Source: Microbacteriaceae bacterium
GTDB lineage: Bacteria; Actinomycetota; Actinomycetes; Actinomycetales; Microbacteriaceae
Direction: 5' to 3'
Assembly (NCBI GenBank): GCA_019638805.1
Contig: JAHBTA010000002.1
Span: forward strand, 372,001-436,000
Length of the DNA stretch: 64,000 nt
Positions 17,419-29,475 of the stretch are shown here, in pieces. The notes under the pieces were generated by a model. That model saw nothing but the letters and a program-made list of their open reading frames with translations. It was not told the origin of the DNA and searched no databases. Every line of letters starts with the position of its first letter. Within the stretch, counting starts at the first letter, position 1. Made by a program: the position numbers and the translations under genes.

Positions 17419-18276
17419 ATGACCATGGAAGGCCCGGCCCCGAGCTCCCTCGAGCTCGAACGCCGGGCCTTCCGGCGTCGCCAGAACACCCGGTCGGTTC
17501 TGATCGCAGCCCTCAGCACGGTCGTGTTCGCCGTGCTGGCGTGGTTCCTGATCGTCAACGCCCCCGGCTGGGAGCGCGTGCAGGCCAGCTTCTTCGACCC
17601 GGAGGTCGCGCTCGCCGCACTGCCGCGCGTGTGGGACGGCTTCCTGCTCAACATCCGCGTCCTGCTGTTCGCCGCGATCGGTGTGCTCGTGCTGAGCCTC
17701 GCGATCGCGGGCATCCGCACGCTGCGCGGCCCCGTCTTCTTCCCGCTGCGCGCCCTCGCCGCCGGCTACACCGATCTGTTCCGGGGGATGCCGCTCATCA
17801 TCGTCCTGTACCTGGTCGGTTTCGGGGTGCCCGGTCTTCGATTCACCGAGGGGCGCATCCCCCTCGAGCTGCTGGGGACGATCGCCCTCGTGCTCACCTA
17901 CTCGGCCTATGTGTCCGAGGTGTGGCGGGCCGGCATCGAGGCGGTGCACCCCTCGCAGCGCCTCGCAGCCCGCTCGCTCGGCTTGCGGCACGGGCAGGCG
18001 CTGCGGCTCGTGGTGCTGCCCCAGGCACTGCGCAAGGTCACGCCCGCGCTCATGAACGATTTCGTGGCCATGCAGAAGGACGTCGGCCTCATCTCGGTGC
18101 TCGGTGCGGTGGACGCCGTGCGGGCCGCCCAGATCGAGCAGTCGCACTACGCGAGCTTCACGCCCTTCGTCGTGGCCGGGCTGCTCTTCGTGCTGCTCGC
18201 GCTGCCGATGATCCGGTTCATCGACTGGTACACGGCGCGCCTCCGGCGCCGCGAGCAGATCGGGGAGGTGCTGTGA
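17419..18276 (+). CDS. Polar amino-acid ABC transporter, permease (HisM/GlnP type)
   Basis: 285 residues, membrane helices at about 29-50, 77-97, 115-135, 155-175, 245-265. A single polypeptide with the EAA loop LAARSLGLRHGQALRLVVLP that docks on the ATPase, and the TDLFRGMPLIIVLYLVGF signature of the amino-acid permease group. It probably acts as a homodimer with the adjacent ATPase. The N-terminal 28 residues are charged and cytoplasmic. Leaderless-type start: TAGCCT at 17407-17412, 6 nt before the ATG. Overlaps the ATPase gene by GTGA. Confidence 0.92.
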   Translation: MTMEGPAPSSLELERRAFRRRQNTRSVLIAALSTVVFAVLAWFLIVNAPGWERVQASFFDPEVALAALPRVWDGFLLNIRVLLFAAIGVLVLSLAIAGIRTLRGPVFFPLRALAAGYTDLFRGMPLIIVLYLVGFGVPGLRFTEGRIPLELLGTIALVLTYSAYVSEVWRAGIEAVHPSQRLAARSLGLRHGQALRLVVLPQALRKVTPALMNDFVAMQKDVGLISVLGAVDAVRAAQIEQSHYASFTPFVVAGLLFVLLALPMIRFIDWYTARLRRREQIGEVL

Positions 18277-19058
18277 ACACGGGCGCGCGGGCGGCCGAGG
18301 CGGAGAGCCCGGGTTCGATGCGCCCGGTCGTCCTGTCCGCCACGGACCTGCGCAAGAGCTACGGCGATCGCACCGTGCTCGACGGCATCTCGCTCGACCT
18401 GGCCGCGCACGAGGTCGTGGCCCTCATCGGCGCCTCCGGTTCGGGCAAGTCCACCCTGCTGCGCTGCCTGACCCTGCTCGAGCGCATCGACGACGGGCGC
18501 ATCGTGCTGGGCGGCGCCGACATCTCCGACCCACGCGTCGACGCGGATGCGGTGCGTGCGCGGTTCGGGGTGGTCTTCCAGCACTACAACCTGTTCCCGC
18601 ACCTCACGGTTCTTGACAACGTGACCCTTGGGCTTCGCAAGGTGCACCGCATGCCCCGGCGCACGGCCGAGGAGCGCGGGCTCACCCTCCTGGAGCGCAT
18701 CGGGCTCGCCGACCTCGCGCGCCGGCATCCCGACCAGCTGTCCGGCGGGCAGCAGCAGCGCGTGGCGATCGTGCGCGCCATCGCGCCCGACCCCGAGGTG
18801 CTGCTCTTCGACGAGATCACGAGCGCCCTCGACCCCGAGCTCGTGGGCGAGGTGCTCGGGCTCGTGCGCGAGCTGGGTTCCGAGGGCGCGACCATCCTGA
18901 TGGCGACGCACGAGATGGCCTTCGCGCGCGACGTCGCGCACCGCGTGCTCTTCCTCGACGCAGGCCGCATCGTCGAGGAGGGCCCGCCCGCGCAGCTCTT
19001 CGGGGCACCGCGCGAGGAGCGCACGCGCGAGTTCCTCGCCCGGCTCAGCGCGGGCTGA
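18273..19058 (+). CDS. Polar amino-acid ABC transporter, ATP-binding subunit
   Basis: 261 residues from the GTG at 18273 that overlaps the permease stop; an ATG at 18318 is the alternative and would remove 15 poorly conserved residues. Walker [10 protein letters not shown] (53-61), Q-loop FGVVFQHYNLFPHLTVLDNV, signature LSGGQQQR, Walker B VLLFDEITSALDPE and switch His in MATHEMAFARDV. This is the HisP/GlnQ set of motifs. Last gene of the importer operon. Confidence 0.94.
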   Translation: MNTGARAAEAESPGSMRPVVLSATDLRKSYGDRTVLDGISLDLAAHEVVALIGASGSGKSTLLRCLTLLERIDDGRIVLGGADISDPRVDADAVRARFGVVFQHYNLFPHLTVLDNVTLGLRKVHRMPRRTAEERGLTLLERIGLADLARRHPDQLSGGQQQRVAIVRAIAPDPEVLLFDEITSALDPELVGEVLGLVRELGSEGATILMATHEMAFARDVAHRVLFLDAGRIVEEGPPAQLFGAPREERTREFLARLSAG

Positions 19059-19110
19059 GCGGGGTCGGCGGCGCCGGCCGGGTCGGCGCGCCGGGTCAGC
19101 ACGAGCCGGG

Positions 19111-19962
19111 TCAGCCGCGCAGCAGGTCCGCGATGACCGCGGGGAGAGCCGCGCACAGGTCCAGGACCGTGAACGGTCCACCCCCGCCTGCGCGCTCACC
19201 CGCCAGGCCGTGCAGGACGCACGCGGTCGCGGCCAGGCCGGCCACGGCATCCGGCTCGGCGTCGATGCGCGTGTGATGGGTGGCGAGCAGGGCACCCAGG
19301 ATGCCGGCGAGCGCGTCGCCGCTCCCGGCCGTCGCGAGCCAGGTGGTCGGGGCCACGATCTCGTGACGAACGCCGTCCGGCGTCGCCACCAGGGTGCGAT
19401 GCCCCTTGAGCAGCACCACGGCACCCGTCTCGCGTGCGGCACGCACGGCCGCCCCGGCCGGATCGGCGAGCACCTCGTCGCGCTCGCCGCCCAGCACGCG
19501 GGCCAGCTCCCCGGCATGCGGGGTCAGCACGGCGGGTCCGGTCGCGTCCGCGGCGAGGTCGAGAGCACCGCCGTCGATGACGACGGGAACCGGCTCAGCG
19601 AGCGCGGCGGCGAGCAGATCGGCCGTCGCGGCGTCGCGCTCGGCGGCGTCCTGACCCGATCCCAGGACCCACGCCTGCACCCGCCCGGTCGCGGTCACCG
19701 CCTCGGGGCGGCGCTGCAGCACGAGGCGTGCCGGCCGGCCGGGGCCGAGGTAGCGCACCATGCCGACCCCGGTGCGGAGGGCCGCCTCGACGCCCAGCAC
19801 CGCGGCACCCGGGTAGCGCTCCGATCCGGTGATGAAGCCCAGCACACCGCGCGAGTACTTGTCGTCCTCGGGGGCGGGGACGGCGATCCGGTCCCGGGCA
19901 TCGGAGGGGCCGAAGGCGCGCGGCGAGGCCGACCCGAGGTCAGGGCTTTCGCCGCGTGGCAT
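19111..19962 (-). CDS. nnrD: ADP-dependent NAD(P)H-hydrate dehydratase
   Basis: Repairs the hydrated, inactive forms of NADH and NADPH. 283 residues of ribokinase-like fold. Motifs: DDKYSRGVLGFITGSERYPG near the N-terminus, VLTPHAGELARVLG, LLKGHRTLVATPDG and TAGSGDALAGILGALLA, which contains the catalytic Asp. Only the dehydratase part is present; the epimerase domain fused to it in many bacteria (NnrE) is not encoded nearby. The start overlaps the upstream CNNM gene by 23 bp, so it is the last gene of that operon. The 50-bp gap after the stop has short cgggtcag direct repeats only. Confidence 0.92.
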   Translation of the reverse strand: MPRGESPDLGSASPRAFGPSDARDRIAVPAPEDDKYSRGVLGFITGSERYPGAAVLGVEAALRTGVGMVRYLGPGRPARLVLQRRPEAVTATGRVQAWVLGSGQDAAERDAATADLLAAALAEPVPVVIDGGALDLAADATGPAVLTPHAGELARVLGGERDEVLADPAGAAVRAARETGAVVLLKGHRTLVATPDGVRHEIVAPTTWLATAGSGDALAGILGALLATHHTRIDAEPDAVAGLAATACVLHGLAGERAGGGGPFTVLDLCAALPAVIADLLRG

Positions 19963-21112
19963 CCTCCACCTCCCCGACCAGGATCTCGACGACGTCCTCG
20001 AGGAACAGCAGCCCGAGGGTCTCCCCCGTCGTCGCGTTGCGCACCCGCGCGACGTGGCTGGGCTCCTTCATGCGGCGATCGTCGGATGCCGGCGTGTTCG
20101 ACGGCACCGCCTGCCCCGCCGCAGCCTGGCCCGCCGCAGCCTGGCCCGCCGCAGCCGCCGCCTCGGCATCGGAGCTCTCGCGCCGGAAGGGGAGGTTGCG
20201 CATGACGGCCAGCGCATCCTCGACCTGCGTGCCCGGAGTGAGCGGCACGAGCGAGCGGATGAGCCGGCGCGGGATGCGCTTGGAGCGCGCCGCCCCGGTA
20301 AGCCCGAGGACATCCTTGAGGTGCACATAGCCGACGATCTCGCCCGGCTCGTCGGCGATCGGATACCGGCTGAAGCCGTGCGCGGCGACCGCGGCCTCGA
20401 GGTCGGCCGGCGTCGCCTCCGGAGGGAGGGTCACGAGCGAGCCCAGCGGAACCATGACGTCGCTCACCTCCTTCTCGGTGAACTCGAAAGCGTTGGACAG
20501 CGTTCCGGTCGAATCGGTGATGACGCCCTCACGCGTCGAGGTGGCGACGATCGTCGCGACCTCCTCGTAGGTGAAGGCGCTCGTCGCCTCGCTCTTGGGC
20601 TCGACGCGGAACAGCCGCAGAACCCCGTTCGCCGTGGCGTTGAGCGCCACCACGATGGGCCGCAGCACGGTCGCCAGAGCGACGAGCGGGGTCGCCAGGA
20701 TCAGGACCGCCCGGTCCGGCAGCGAGAACGAGAGGTTCTTGGGCACCATCTCGCCCAGGACGACATGCAGGAACGACACGACCACGAGCGTGATCGCGAA
20801 CGCCACGGCGTCGACCGCCCCGACGGGAATGCCGGTGAGCTCGAGCGGACCCTGCAGCAGGTGATGGATGGCGGGCTCGCTCACGTTGAGGATCAGCAGC
20901 GAGCAGACGGTGATCCCCAATTGGCAGGTCGCGAGCATGAGCGTGGCGTGCTCCATGGCCCACAGGGCGGTCCGCGCGGCGCGGGATCCGGCCTCCGCAC
21001 GCGGCTCGATCTGCGAGCGACGCGCCGCGAGCACCGCGAACTCCGCGCCCACGAAGAACGCGTTGGCCACCAGGAGCCCGGCCAGCCACGCCAGTCCCGC
21101 CCAGTCGCTCAC
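19940..21112 (-). CDS. CNNM/CorC-family membrane protein (DUF21 + CBS pair), second copy
   Basis: 390 residues from a GTG whose GTGA overlaps the upstream paralogue. N-terminal DUF21/CNNM membrane domain (three or four helices to about 150) with FFVGAEFAVLAARRSQIEPR and LGEMVPKNLSFSLP; then a CBS pair (MVPLGSLVTLPPEATPADLE and the GEIVGYVHLKDVLGL region). No CorC_HlyC domain follows, unlike its partner. Family members are linked to magnesium or cobalt efflux and are often mislabelled hemolysins. Odd: the second CBS is interrupted by an AAAGQ repeat (about 313-330) encoded by 15-bp tandem units at 20109-20153. Confidence 0.88.
   Translation of the reverse strand: MSDWAGLAWLAGLLVANAFFVGAEFAVLAARRSQIEPRAEAGSRAARTALWAMEHATLMLATCQLGITVCSLLILNVSEPAIHHLLQGPLELTGIPVGAVDAVAFAITLVVVSFLHVVLGEMVPKNLSFSLPDRAVLILATPLVALATVLRPIVVALNATANGVLRLFRVEPKSEATSAFTYEEVATIVATSTREGVITDSTGTLSNAFEFTEKEVSDVMVPLGSLVTLPPEATPADLEAAVAAHGFSRYPIADEPGEIVGYVHLKDVLGLTGAARSKRIPRRLIRSLVPLTPGTQVEDALAVMRNLPFRRESSDAEAAAAAGQAAAGQAAAGQAVPSNTPASDDRRMKEPSHVARVRNATTGETLGLLFLEDVVEILVGEVEDATRRKP
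20109..20153. repeat. 15-bp tandem repeat in the second CNNM gene (about 3 units)
   Basis: gcagcctggcccgcc at 20121-20135 and 20136-20150, with an imperfect copy before and a partial after. Encodes the AAAGQ linker within the CBS region. Confidence 0.8.
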
Positions 21113-22536
21113 GACGCGCCCCCGTCCGCGTCGCGCTCCCGGTCGCGCTCCCGGTCGGGCCGCGTGCCGGGTCTCGCGGCATCGGGCCTCGCGGCATCGG
21201 GTCTCGCGGCATCGGCGTCCGGCTCGGGCGCCGGCGTGAAGCGCACCCGGTCGATGCGCCGGCCGTCCATGCGCTCCACCCGGAAGACGCCGCCGTCCAC
21301 CTCGACCGTGTCGCCCGGCTCGGCGATGCGGCCCAGCTCGGTCATGACCCAGCCGGCGACGGTCTCGTAGGGCCCGTCCTCCGGAATCTGGATGCGGGCC
21401 CGGTCGAGCAGTTCGTCGGGGCGCAGGGTGCCCGGGAACACCCAGGACCCGTCGCGCGTGTCCCGCCCGATGCCCGCGCGCGGCCGGTCGTGCTCGTCGT
21501 CGACCTCGCCGACCAGCTCCTCGACCAGGTCCTCGAGCGTCACGACCCCCGCCGTGCCCCCGTACTCGTCGAACACGCGCGCGAGCTGGTATCCGCGCCC
21601 GCGCAGCTTGCCCAGGAGCTGATCCAGCCGGATGCTCTCCGGCACTTCGATGAGCTCGGACTGCAGCGAGGTGACCGGCACGGCGGCGCGCCGCTCGACG
21701 GGAACGCTCACGGCCTGCTTGACGTGGACGATTCCGGTGAGGTCGTCGATGTCCTCGTCCATGACCGGGAAGCGCGAGAAGCCTGTGCGCCGGGCGAGGG
21801 CGATGACGTCCTCGGCCGTCGCGGTCCGTTCGACCGCCGTGACGCGCGGACGCGGCGTCATGACGTCGGCCGCGCTGTGATCCGAGAACGCGAGCGTCCG
21901 CCCCAGGAGCGTCGCAGTCTCGCGCGCGAGCGATTCGCGCGTGGCGGAGTGGCGCAGGAGGCTCTTGAGCTCGTCGGCCGTGCGCGCCGAGCTCAACTCC
22001 TCCTTAGGCTCGATCCCGACCGCCCGCAGGATCAGGTTGGCCGTGCTGTTGAGCAGCCACACGAACGGCCGGAACACCGTCGTGAACGCGATCTGGAACG
22101 GCATGACGATCTTGGCGATCTGCCGGGGAAGCGCGAGCGCGAAGTTCTTGGGCACGAGTTCGCCGATGATCATCGAGAGCAGGGTCGCGATGGCCACCGC
22201 GAGCACCGTCGACACGACGGGAACCGCCGCGCGCGGCAACCCGAGCGAGGCGAGCGGCGGGGCGAGGTAGCCGCTGAAGGCGGGTTCAAGGGTGAACCCG
22301 GCGAGCAGGGTCGTGAGAGTGATGCCCAACTGCGCGCTCGACAGATGGGTTGCGGTGGTCTTGAGCGCCCGGATGGTGGGCCCGAGCATGGTCTCGCCGC
22401 GGCCGCGCCGCGCCTCGAGGTCGGCGCGGTCGAGGTTGACCAGCGAGAACTCGCTCGCCACGAAGAGTCCGGTGCCGACGGTCAGGAGCAGGCCGGCGAT
22501 GAGCAGCAGAAGCTCGGCAGACGGAGGGTCGTCCAT
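21109..22536 (-). CDS. CNNM/CorC-family membrane protein (DUF21 + CBS pair + CorC_HlyC)
   Basis: 475 residues. DUF21 membrane domain with [36 protein letters not shown] and [17 protein letters not shown] pair from about 210 ([35 protein letters not shown]); the acidic [20 protein letters not shown] motif; then the C-terminal CorC_HlyC beta domain ending [14 protein letters not shown]. The tail carries PDAAR repeats and an RERD repeat. Such proteins are candidates for divalent cation (Mg/Co) export regulated by nucleotide binding to CBS. A TAGAAT box lies 10 nt before the ATG. First gene of a three-gene operon with its paralogue and nnrD. Confidence 0.9.
   Translation of the reverse strand: MDDPPSAELLLLIAGLLLTVGTGLFVASEFSLVNLDRADLEARRGRGETMLGPTIRALKTTATHLSSAQLGITLTTLLAGFTLEPAFSGYLAPPLASLGLPRAAVPVVSTVLAVAIATLLSMIIGELVPKNFALALPRQIAKIVMPFQIAFTTVFRPFVWLLNSTANLILRAVGIEPKEELSSARTADELKSLLRHSATRESLARETATLLGRTLAFSDHSAADVMTPRPRVTAVERTATAEDVIALARRTGFSRFPVMDEDIDDLTGIVHVKQAVSVPVERRAAVPVTSLQSELIEVPESIRLDQLLGKLRGRGYQLARVFDEYGGTAGVVTLEDLVEELVGEVDDEHDRPRAGIGRDTRDGSWVFPGTLRPDELLDRARIQIPEDGPYETVAGWVMTELGRIAEPGDTVEVDGGVFRVERMDGRRIDRVRFTPAPEPDADAARPDAARPDAARPGTRPDRERDRERDADGGAS
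21169..21213. repeat. 15-bp tandem repeat at the 3' end of the first CNNM gene (3 units)
   Basis: gggtctcgcggcatc, gggcctcgcggcatc, gggtctcgcggcatc at 21169, 21184 and 21199. Encodes the PDAAR repeats of the cytoplasmic tail; in frame. Confidence 0.85.
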
Positions 22537-22613
22537 ATGTCCGCCGATTCTAGCGGGCGTTTCCGGTCGGCGTGACTACTCGGCTGCCTGCCGACCCCGG
22601 CCATCGGGCGCGG

Positions 22614-22721
22614 CTACCCCGCCGCCTTCGCGGCCGCCTTAGCCGCCTTCTTGGCCTCGCGCACGCGTGCGAGCGACTCGCGATCCACGATGTCGGCGAC
22701 CGAACGGTACGAGCCCGCGCC
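22614..22721 (-). pseudogene. C-terminal remnant of an unrecognised gene
   Basis: A minus-strand frame reads GSYRSVADIVDRESLARVRE then a KKAAKAAAKAAG lysine/alanine tail and a stop at 22614-22616. Upstream the frame hits a stop at 22722-22724 within 36 codons and no start codon is present, so this is the surviving end of a longer gene. The break coincides with a 15-bp tandem repeat (cgcgcctcacc at 22716-22726 and 22731-22741). I could not identify the parent protein. Confidence 0.5.
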
Positions 22722-22741
22722 TCACCGGGACGCGCCTCACC
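22716..22741. repeat. 15-bp-period direct repeat at the end of the gene remnant
   Basis: cgcgcctcacc occurs at 22716 and 22731 (spacing 15 bp). It marks the point where the remnant frame is lost. Confidence 0.7.
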
Positions 22742-22786
22742 AGGAAACCGGCAGGGCTGTTGTCGAATTAGGGCACACCAAGGGCG

Positions 22787-23185
22787 TTATCCGTCGTAAC
22801 CGTTGCGACGGTAGGTCTCCTCGATGTGAAAGTCGTGCTGGTGGGTAACTACTTCAGCGCGCCACTCGGTGAGGAGACGCTCGAACTCGTCCGAGTCCAT
22901 CGCTTCCTCCTCGAACAGGTCGTACAACGATCGCGCGACCACTCGGCCGCTGCTGCTGACGATCTGCGTCGCGTTGCCCGAAGCGAGGGCCTCCCCCTCG
23001 GCTGCCTCCGACTGCAGCGCGGAGAGTGCACGATCGATCCAATACGTCGATAGTTCGTGATCCGGAGAGTTTCGTGGCGGCATGGAGGAGATGCTGTCCG
23101 AGAGTGCTTCGTTCCAGCCCGGACAATCGACGCCTAGATCAACGTCGATGCCACGACCCGGCCTGTGAACATAGGTCCAGTGCAT
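22787..23185 (-). CDS. Orphan small acidic protein, lower G+C, next to guaB1
   Basis: 132 residues from the ATG at 23185; a GTG at 23215 overlapping the guaB1 stop (GTGA) would add ten residues. Soluble, helical and acidic, with ARSLYDLFEEEAMDSDEFER and the C-terminal HQHDFHIEETYRRNGYDG. Base and codon use (for example AAA, ATA-containing stretches, TTTC) is visibly poorer in G+C than its neighbours, which points to recent transfer. Size, acidity and isolation resemble immunity or small adaptor proteins, but there is no adjacent toxin and no family was recognised. The stretch 22537-22786 between it and the CNNM gene holds only the gene remnant and a short repeat. Confidence 0.6.
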   Translation of the reverse strand: MHWTYVHRPGRGIDVDLGVDCPGWNEALSDSISSMPPRNSPDHELSTYWIDRALSALQSEAAEGEALASGNATQIVSSSGRVVARSLYDLFEEEAMDSDEFERLLTEWRAEVVTHQHDFHIEETYRRNGYDG

Positions 23186-23211
23186 GCGCTCATGGTCGCA
23201 GAAACAACCCG

Positions 23212-24501
23212 TCACCAGCTCACTGGAAGCGCCTTGCCCTCCTCGTAGCCCGCCGCGCTCTGCACCCCCACCGTGGCACGCTCGTGGAACGCCTCGAGCG
23301 TGTCGGCGCCTGCGTAGGTGAACGAGCTGCGCACCCCGGCGGTGATCATGTCGAGCAGATCCTCGAGCGAGGGCCGCAGCGGGTCCAGGTAGATGCGCGA
23401 ACTGGAGATGCCCTCGGCAAACAGCTCGCGCCGCGCCAGCTCGTACGGGTCGAGCCCGCCGAACCGCGCATGCACCGCCTTGGTGGAGGCCATGCCCCAG
23501 CTCTGCTTGAAGACCCGCCCGTCCTCGTCGGTCTCCAGTTCGCCCGGCGCCTCGATGGTCCCGGCGAACCAGGAACCGATCATGACGGATGCGGCACCCG
23601 CCGCGAGCGCGAGAGCGACGTCCCTGGGGTAGCGGACCCCGCCATCCGCCCAGACGTGCACGCCCTCCTCGCGGGCGGCGTTGGCGGCGTCGAGCACGGC
23701 CGAGAACTGCGGGCGGCCCACGGCTGTCATCATGCGGGTCGTGCACATGGCGCCCGGCCCGACTCCGACTTTCACGATGCTCGCGCCGGCTCCCGCGAGG
23801 TCGTGCACGCCCTCCGGCGTCACGACGTTGCCGGCCACGAGCGGCAGCCCCAGCTGCAGCCCGGACACGGCCTCGAGCGCGCGGAGCATGCCCTCCTGGT
23901 GACCGTGCGCGGTGTCCAGGACGATGACGTCCGCACCCGCATCGGCCAGCGCCCGGGCACGCGCCGCCGGGTCGCCGTTGATGCCGACCGCGACCGCGAC
24001 CTGCAACCGCCCTGCCCCGTCGAGCGCGGGAGCGTAGATCGTTCCCCGGAGCGCGCTCGTGCGGCTCGTGAAGCCACCCGCGGCGACACGCGCGTACTCG
24101 TGGCCGCCCGCGACCAGGGCATCGAAGGCGTCGCGCGCGTCCAGGACGTCCAGGACCGGCAGTGCCCCGGCATCCACCCCTGCCAGCCGCGGGTCGCCGG
24201 GGGCGGGCTCGTCGTCCCAGACCGGCGACGATCTCTTGACGTGTTCGATGGCGGCGATCGCGTCATCGGTCGAGAGATCCTGAGGCAGGACGCCCAGCCC
24301 GCCGCGGCGCGCGAGGGTCGCGGCCAGGCGGGGGCCGGTGACCGAGTTCATGTTCGCCGCGACGATGGGAATGGTCGCACCCGTGCCGTCGCCCGGGGTC
24401 AGGTCCACATCGAGCCGGCTCGTGACCCCGGAGCGCCCCGGGACCAGGAACACATCGGAGTAGGTCAGATCGTGCGGTGGCACGGGCGTGGAGAAGCGCA
24501 T
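23212..24501 (-). CDS. guaB1: GuaB1-family IMP dehydrogenase-related protein (GMP reductase type)
   Basis: 429 residues of IMPDH/GMP-reductase barrel. Start [32 protein letters not shown], then [13 protein letters not shown], the nucleotide site [13 protein letters not shown] with catalytic Cys253, [14 protein letters not shown], and [15 protein letters not shown]. The actinobacterial GuaB1 group has been shown in mycobacteria to reduce GMP to IMP (purine salvage). Odd: the CBS module that normally sits between barrel segments is reduced to roughly 60 residues (92-152) instead of about 120, so nucleotide regulation through CBS may be lost. TACCGT lies 6 nt before the ATG. Confidence 0.9.
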   Translation of the reverse strand: MRFSTPVPPHDLTYSDVFLVPGRSGVTSRLDVDLTPGDGTGATIPIVAANMNSVTGPRLAATLARRGGLGVLPQDLSTDDAIAAIEHVKRSSPVWDDEPAPGDPRLAGVDAGALPVLDVLDARDAFDALVAGGHEYARVAAGGFTSRTSALRGTIYAPALDGAGRLQVAVAVGINGDPAARARALADAGADVIVLDTAHGHQEGMLRALEAVSGLQLGLPLVAGNVVTPEGVHDLAGAGASIVKVGVGPGAMCTTRMMTAVGRPQFSAVLDAANAAREEGVHVWADGGVRYPRDVALALAAGAASVMIGSWFAGTIEAPGELETDEDGRVFKQSWGMASTKAVHARFGGLDPYELARRELFAEGISSSRIYLDPLRPSLEDLLDMITAGVRSSFTYAGADTLEAFHERATVGVQSAAGYEEGKALPVSW

Positions 24502-24642
24502 GCCTCCACGGTACGGGCAAGAACGGGGGTTTTTCCGGCTCGGGCGCCGCGGGCATGCCCGCTCCTCTCAGGCTGAGTGCATAAGCTTGGAGCCAGTGCA
24601 CAGCACCCAGCACCAGTGGATCAGAGAGTGGGCGATACAGCC

Positions 24643-28503
<3,861 letters not shown>

Positions 28504-28509
28504 CCCCGG

Positions 28510-28734
28510 CTATCCGAGAATCTGGAGAATCGCGGCGCGCAGTTCGGGCGGCGCGGTCTCCTGGCAGGCGCGCTGCACCTTCTGGGTGAGGGTGAGCCCG
28601 ACGAGGTGCTCGCTCGTGCAGTCCTCGCAGTTCTCGAGGTGCTCGGTGATGTCGCGGAAGTCCTCGTGGCTGAGCTCGCGGTGCAGATACTCCTCGAGCT
28701 CGGCCTTGGCCTTCTCGCAGCCGCAGTCGCTCAT
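28510..28734 (-). CDS. rsrA: Zinc-binding, redox-type anti-sigma factor
   Basis: 74 residues with the ZAS zinc motif H32-x3-C36-x2-C39 (EHLENCEDC) plus Cys4 and Cys6 near the N-terminus. RsrA-type proteins hold SigR inactive until disulfide stress oxidises the cysteines and releases zinc. It follows the sigma gene by 10 bp and is cotranscribed. The gene ends 6 bp from the kgd stop, tail to tail. Confidence 0.93.
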   Translation of the reverse strand: MSDCGCEKAKAELEEYLHRELSHEDFRDITEHLENCEDCTSEHLVGLTLTQKVQRACQETAPPELRAAILQILG

Positions 28735-28744
28735 CGCTGATCGG

Positions 28745-29350
28745 TCATTTCGTGCTCCCGGGTGTGGCGGGCTCCGGGGCGACGATGCCCCGCTCCCGTG
28801 CGTATTCGGCGAGGAGGCCGCGCAACAGCCGGCGACCGCGGTGCAGCCGGCTCATGACGGTCCCGACGGGTGTCTTCATGATGTCCGCGATCTCCTGGTA
28901 GGAGAAGCCCTCCACATCGGCCAGGTAGACCGCGAGGCGGAAGTCCTCGGGGATGGACTGCAGCGCCTCCTTGACGTCGCTGTCCGGTAGGTGGTCGATC
29001 GCCTCCGCCTCGGCCGACTGCGTCGTCCGGCCCAGCGTCAGCGACTCGGCCGAACCGAGCTGCCAGTCCTCGAGGTCGTCGATCGCGCCCTGGTAGGGCT
29101 GACGCTGGTTCTTGCGGTAGCTGTTGATGAACGTGTTGGTGAGGATGCGGTACAGCCACGCCTTGAGGTTGGTGCCCTGCTCGAACCCGCCGAACGCCGC
29201 ATAGGCCTTCGCATAGGTCTCCTGCACGAGGTCTCCGGCGTCCGACGGGTTGCGCGTCATGCGCATGGCGGCCGCGTAGAGCTGATCCATGAAGGGGATC
29301 GCCTGTTCCTCGAAGAGGGCCCGGAGGTCTCCGGCGGGCTTGTCAGTCAT
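28745..29350 (-). CDS. sigR: ECF sigma factor, SigR/SigH type (disulfide stress)
   Basis: 201 residues from the ATG at 29350. Region 2: [20 protein letters not shown] and [20 protein letters not shown]; region 4: [20 protein letters not shown] and [20 protein letters not shown]. The ECF12 (SigR) group controls thioredoxin, mycothiol and proteolysis genes during thiol stress. The adjacent zinc anti-sigma gene settles the assignment. A longer reading frame upstream lacks a convincing start. TAGACT lies 8 nt before the ATG; no clear GGGAAT/GTT SigR site was found just upstream, so autoregulation is not obvious here. Confidence 0.93.
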   Translation of the reverse strand: MTDKPAGDLRALFEEQAIPFMDQLYAAAMRMTRNPSDAGDLVQETYAKAYAAFGGFEQGTNLKAWLYRILTNTFINSYRKNQRQPYQGAIDDLEDWQLGSAESLTLGRTTQSAEAEAIDHLPDSDVKEALQSIPEDFRLAVYLADVEGFSYQEIADIMKTPVGTVMSRLHRGRRLLRGLLAEYARERGIVAPEPATPGSTK

Positions 29351-29475
29351 CGCCGACGAGTCTAGTTGGGCACCCCTGCCGAGGAGCGGCCGGACGCCTC
29401 GACCGGCGGGCGGGACGGCGAGCGGGAGCACGCGGGGGCGCTCGAGCAGGGCGGCTGGCATACCCTTGACAACCG

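Noticed and set aside
22787..23746. Longer minus-strand frame extending the orphan gene into guaB1
   Set aside because: The upstream half is antisense-frame noise inside guaB1; the ATG at 23185 or GTG at 23215 marks the real gene.
29351..29475. SigR-type autoregulatory promoter upstream of sigR
   Set aside because: No GGGAAT-N16-18-GTT pattern was found on the minus strand in this gap.
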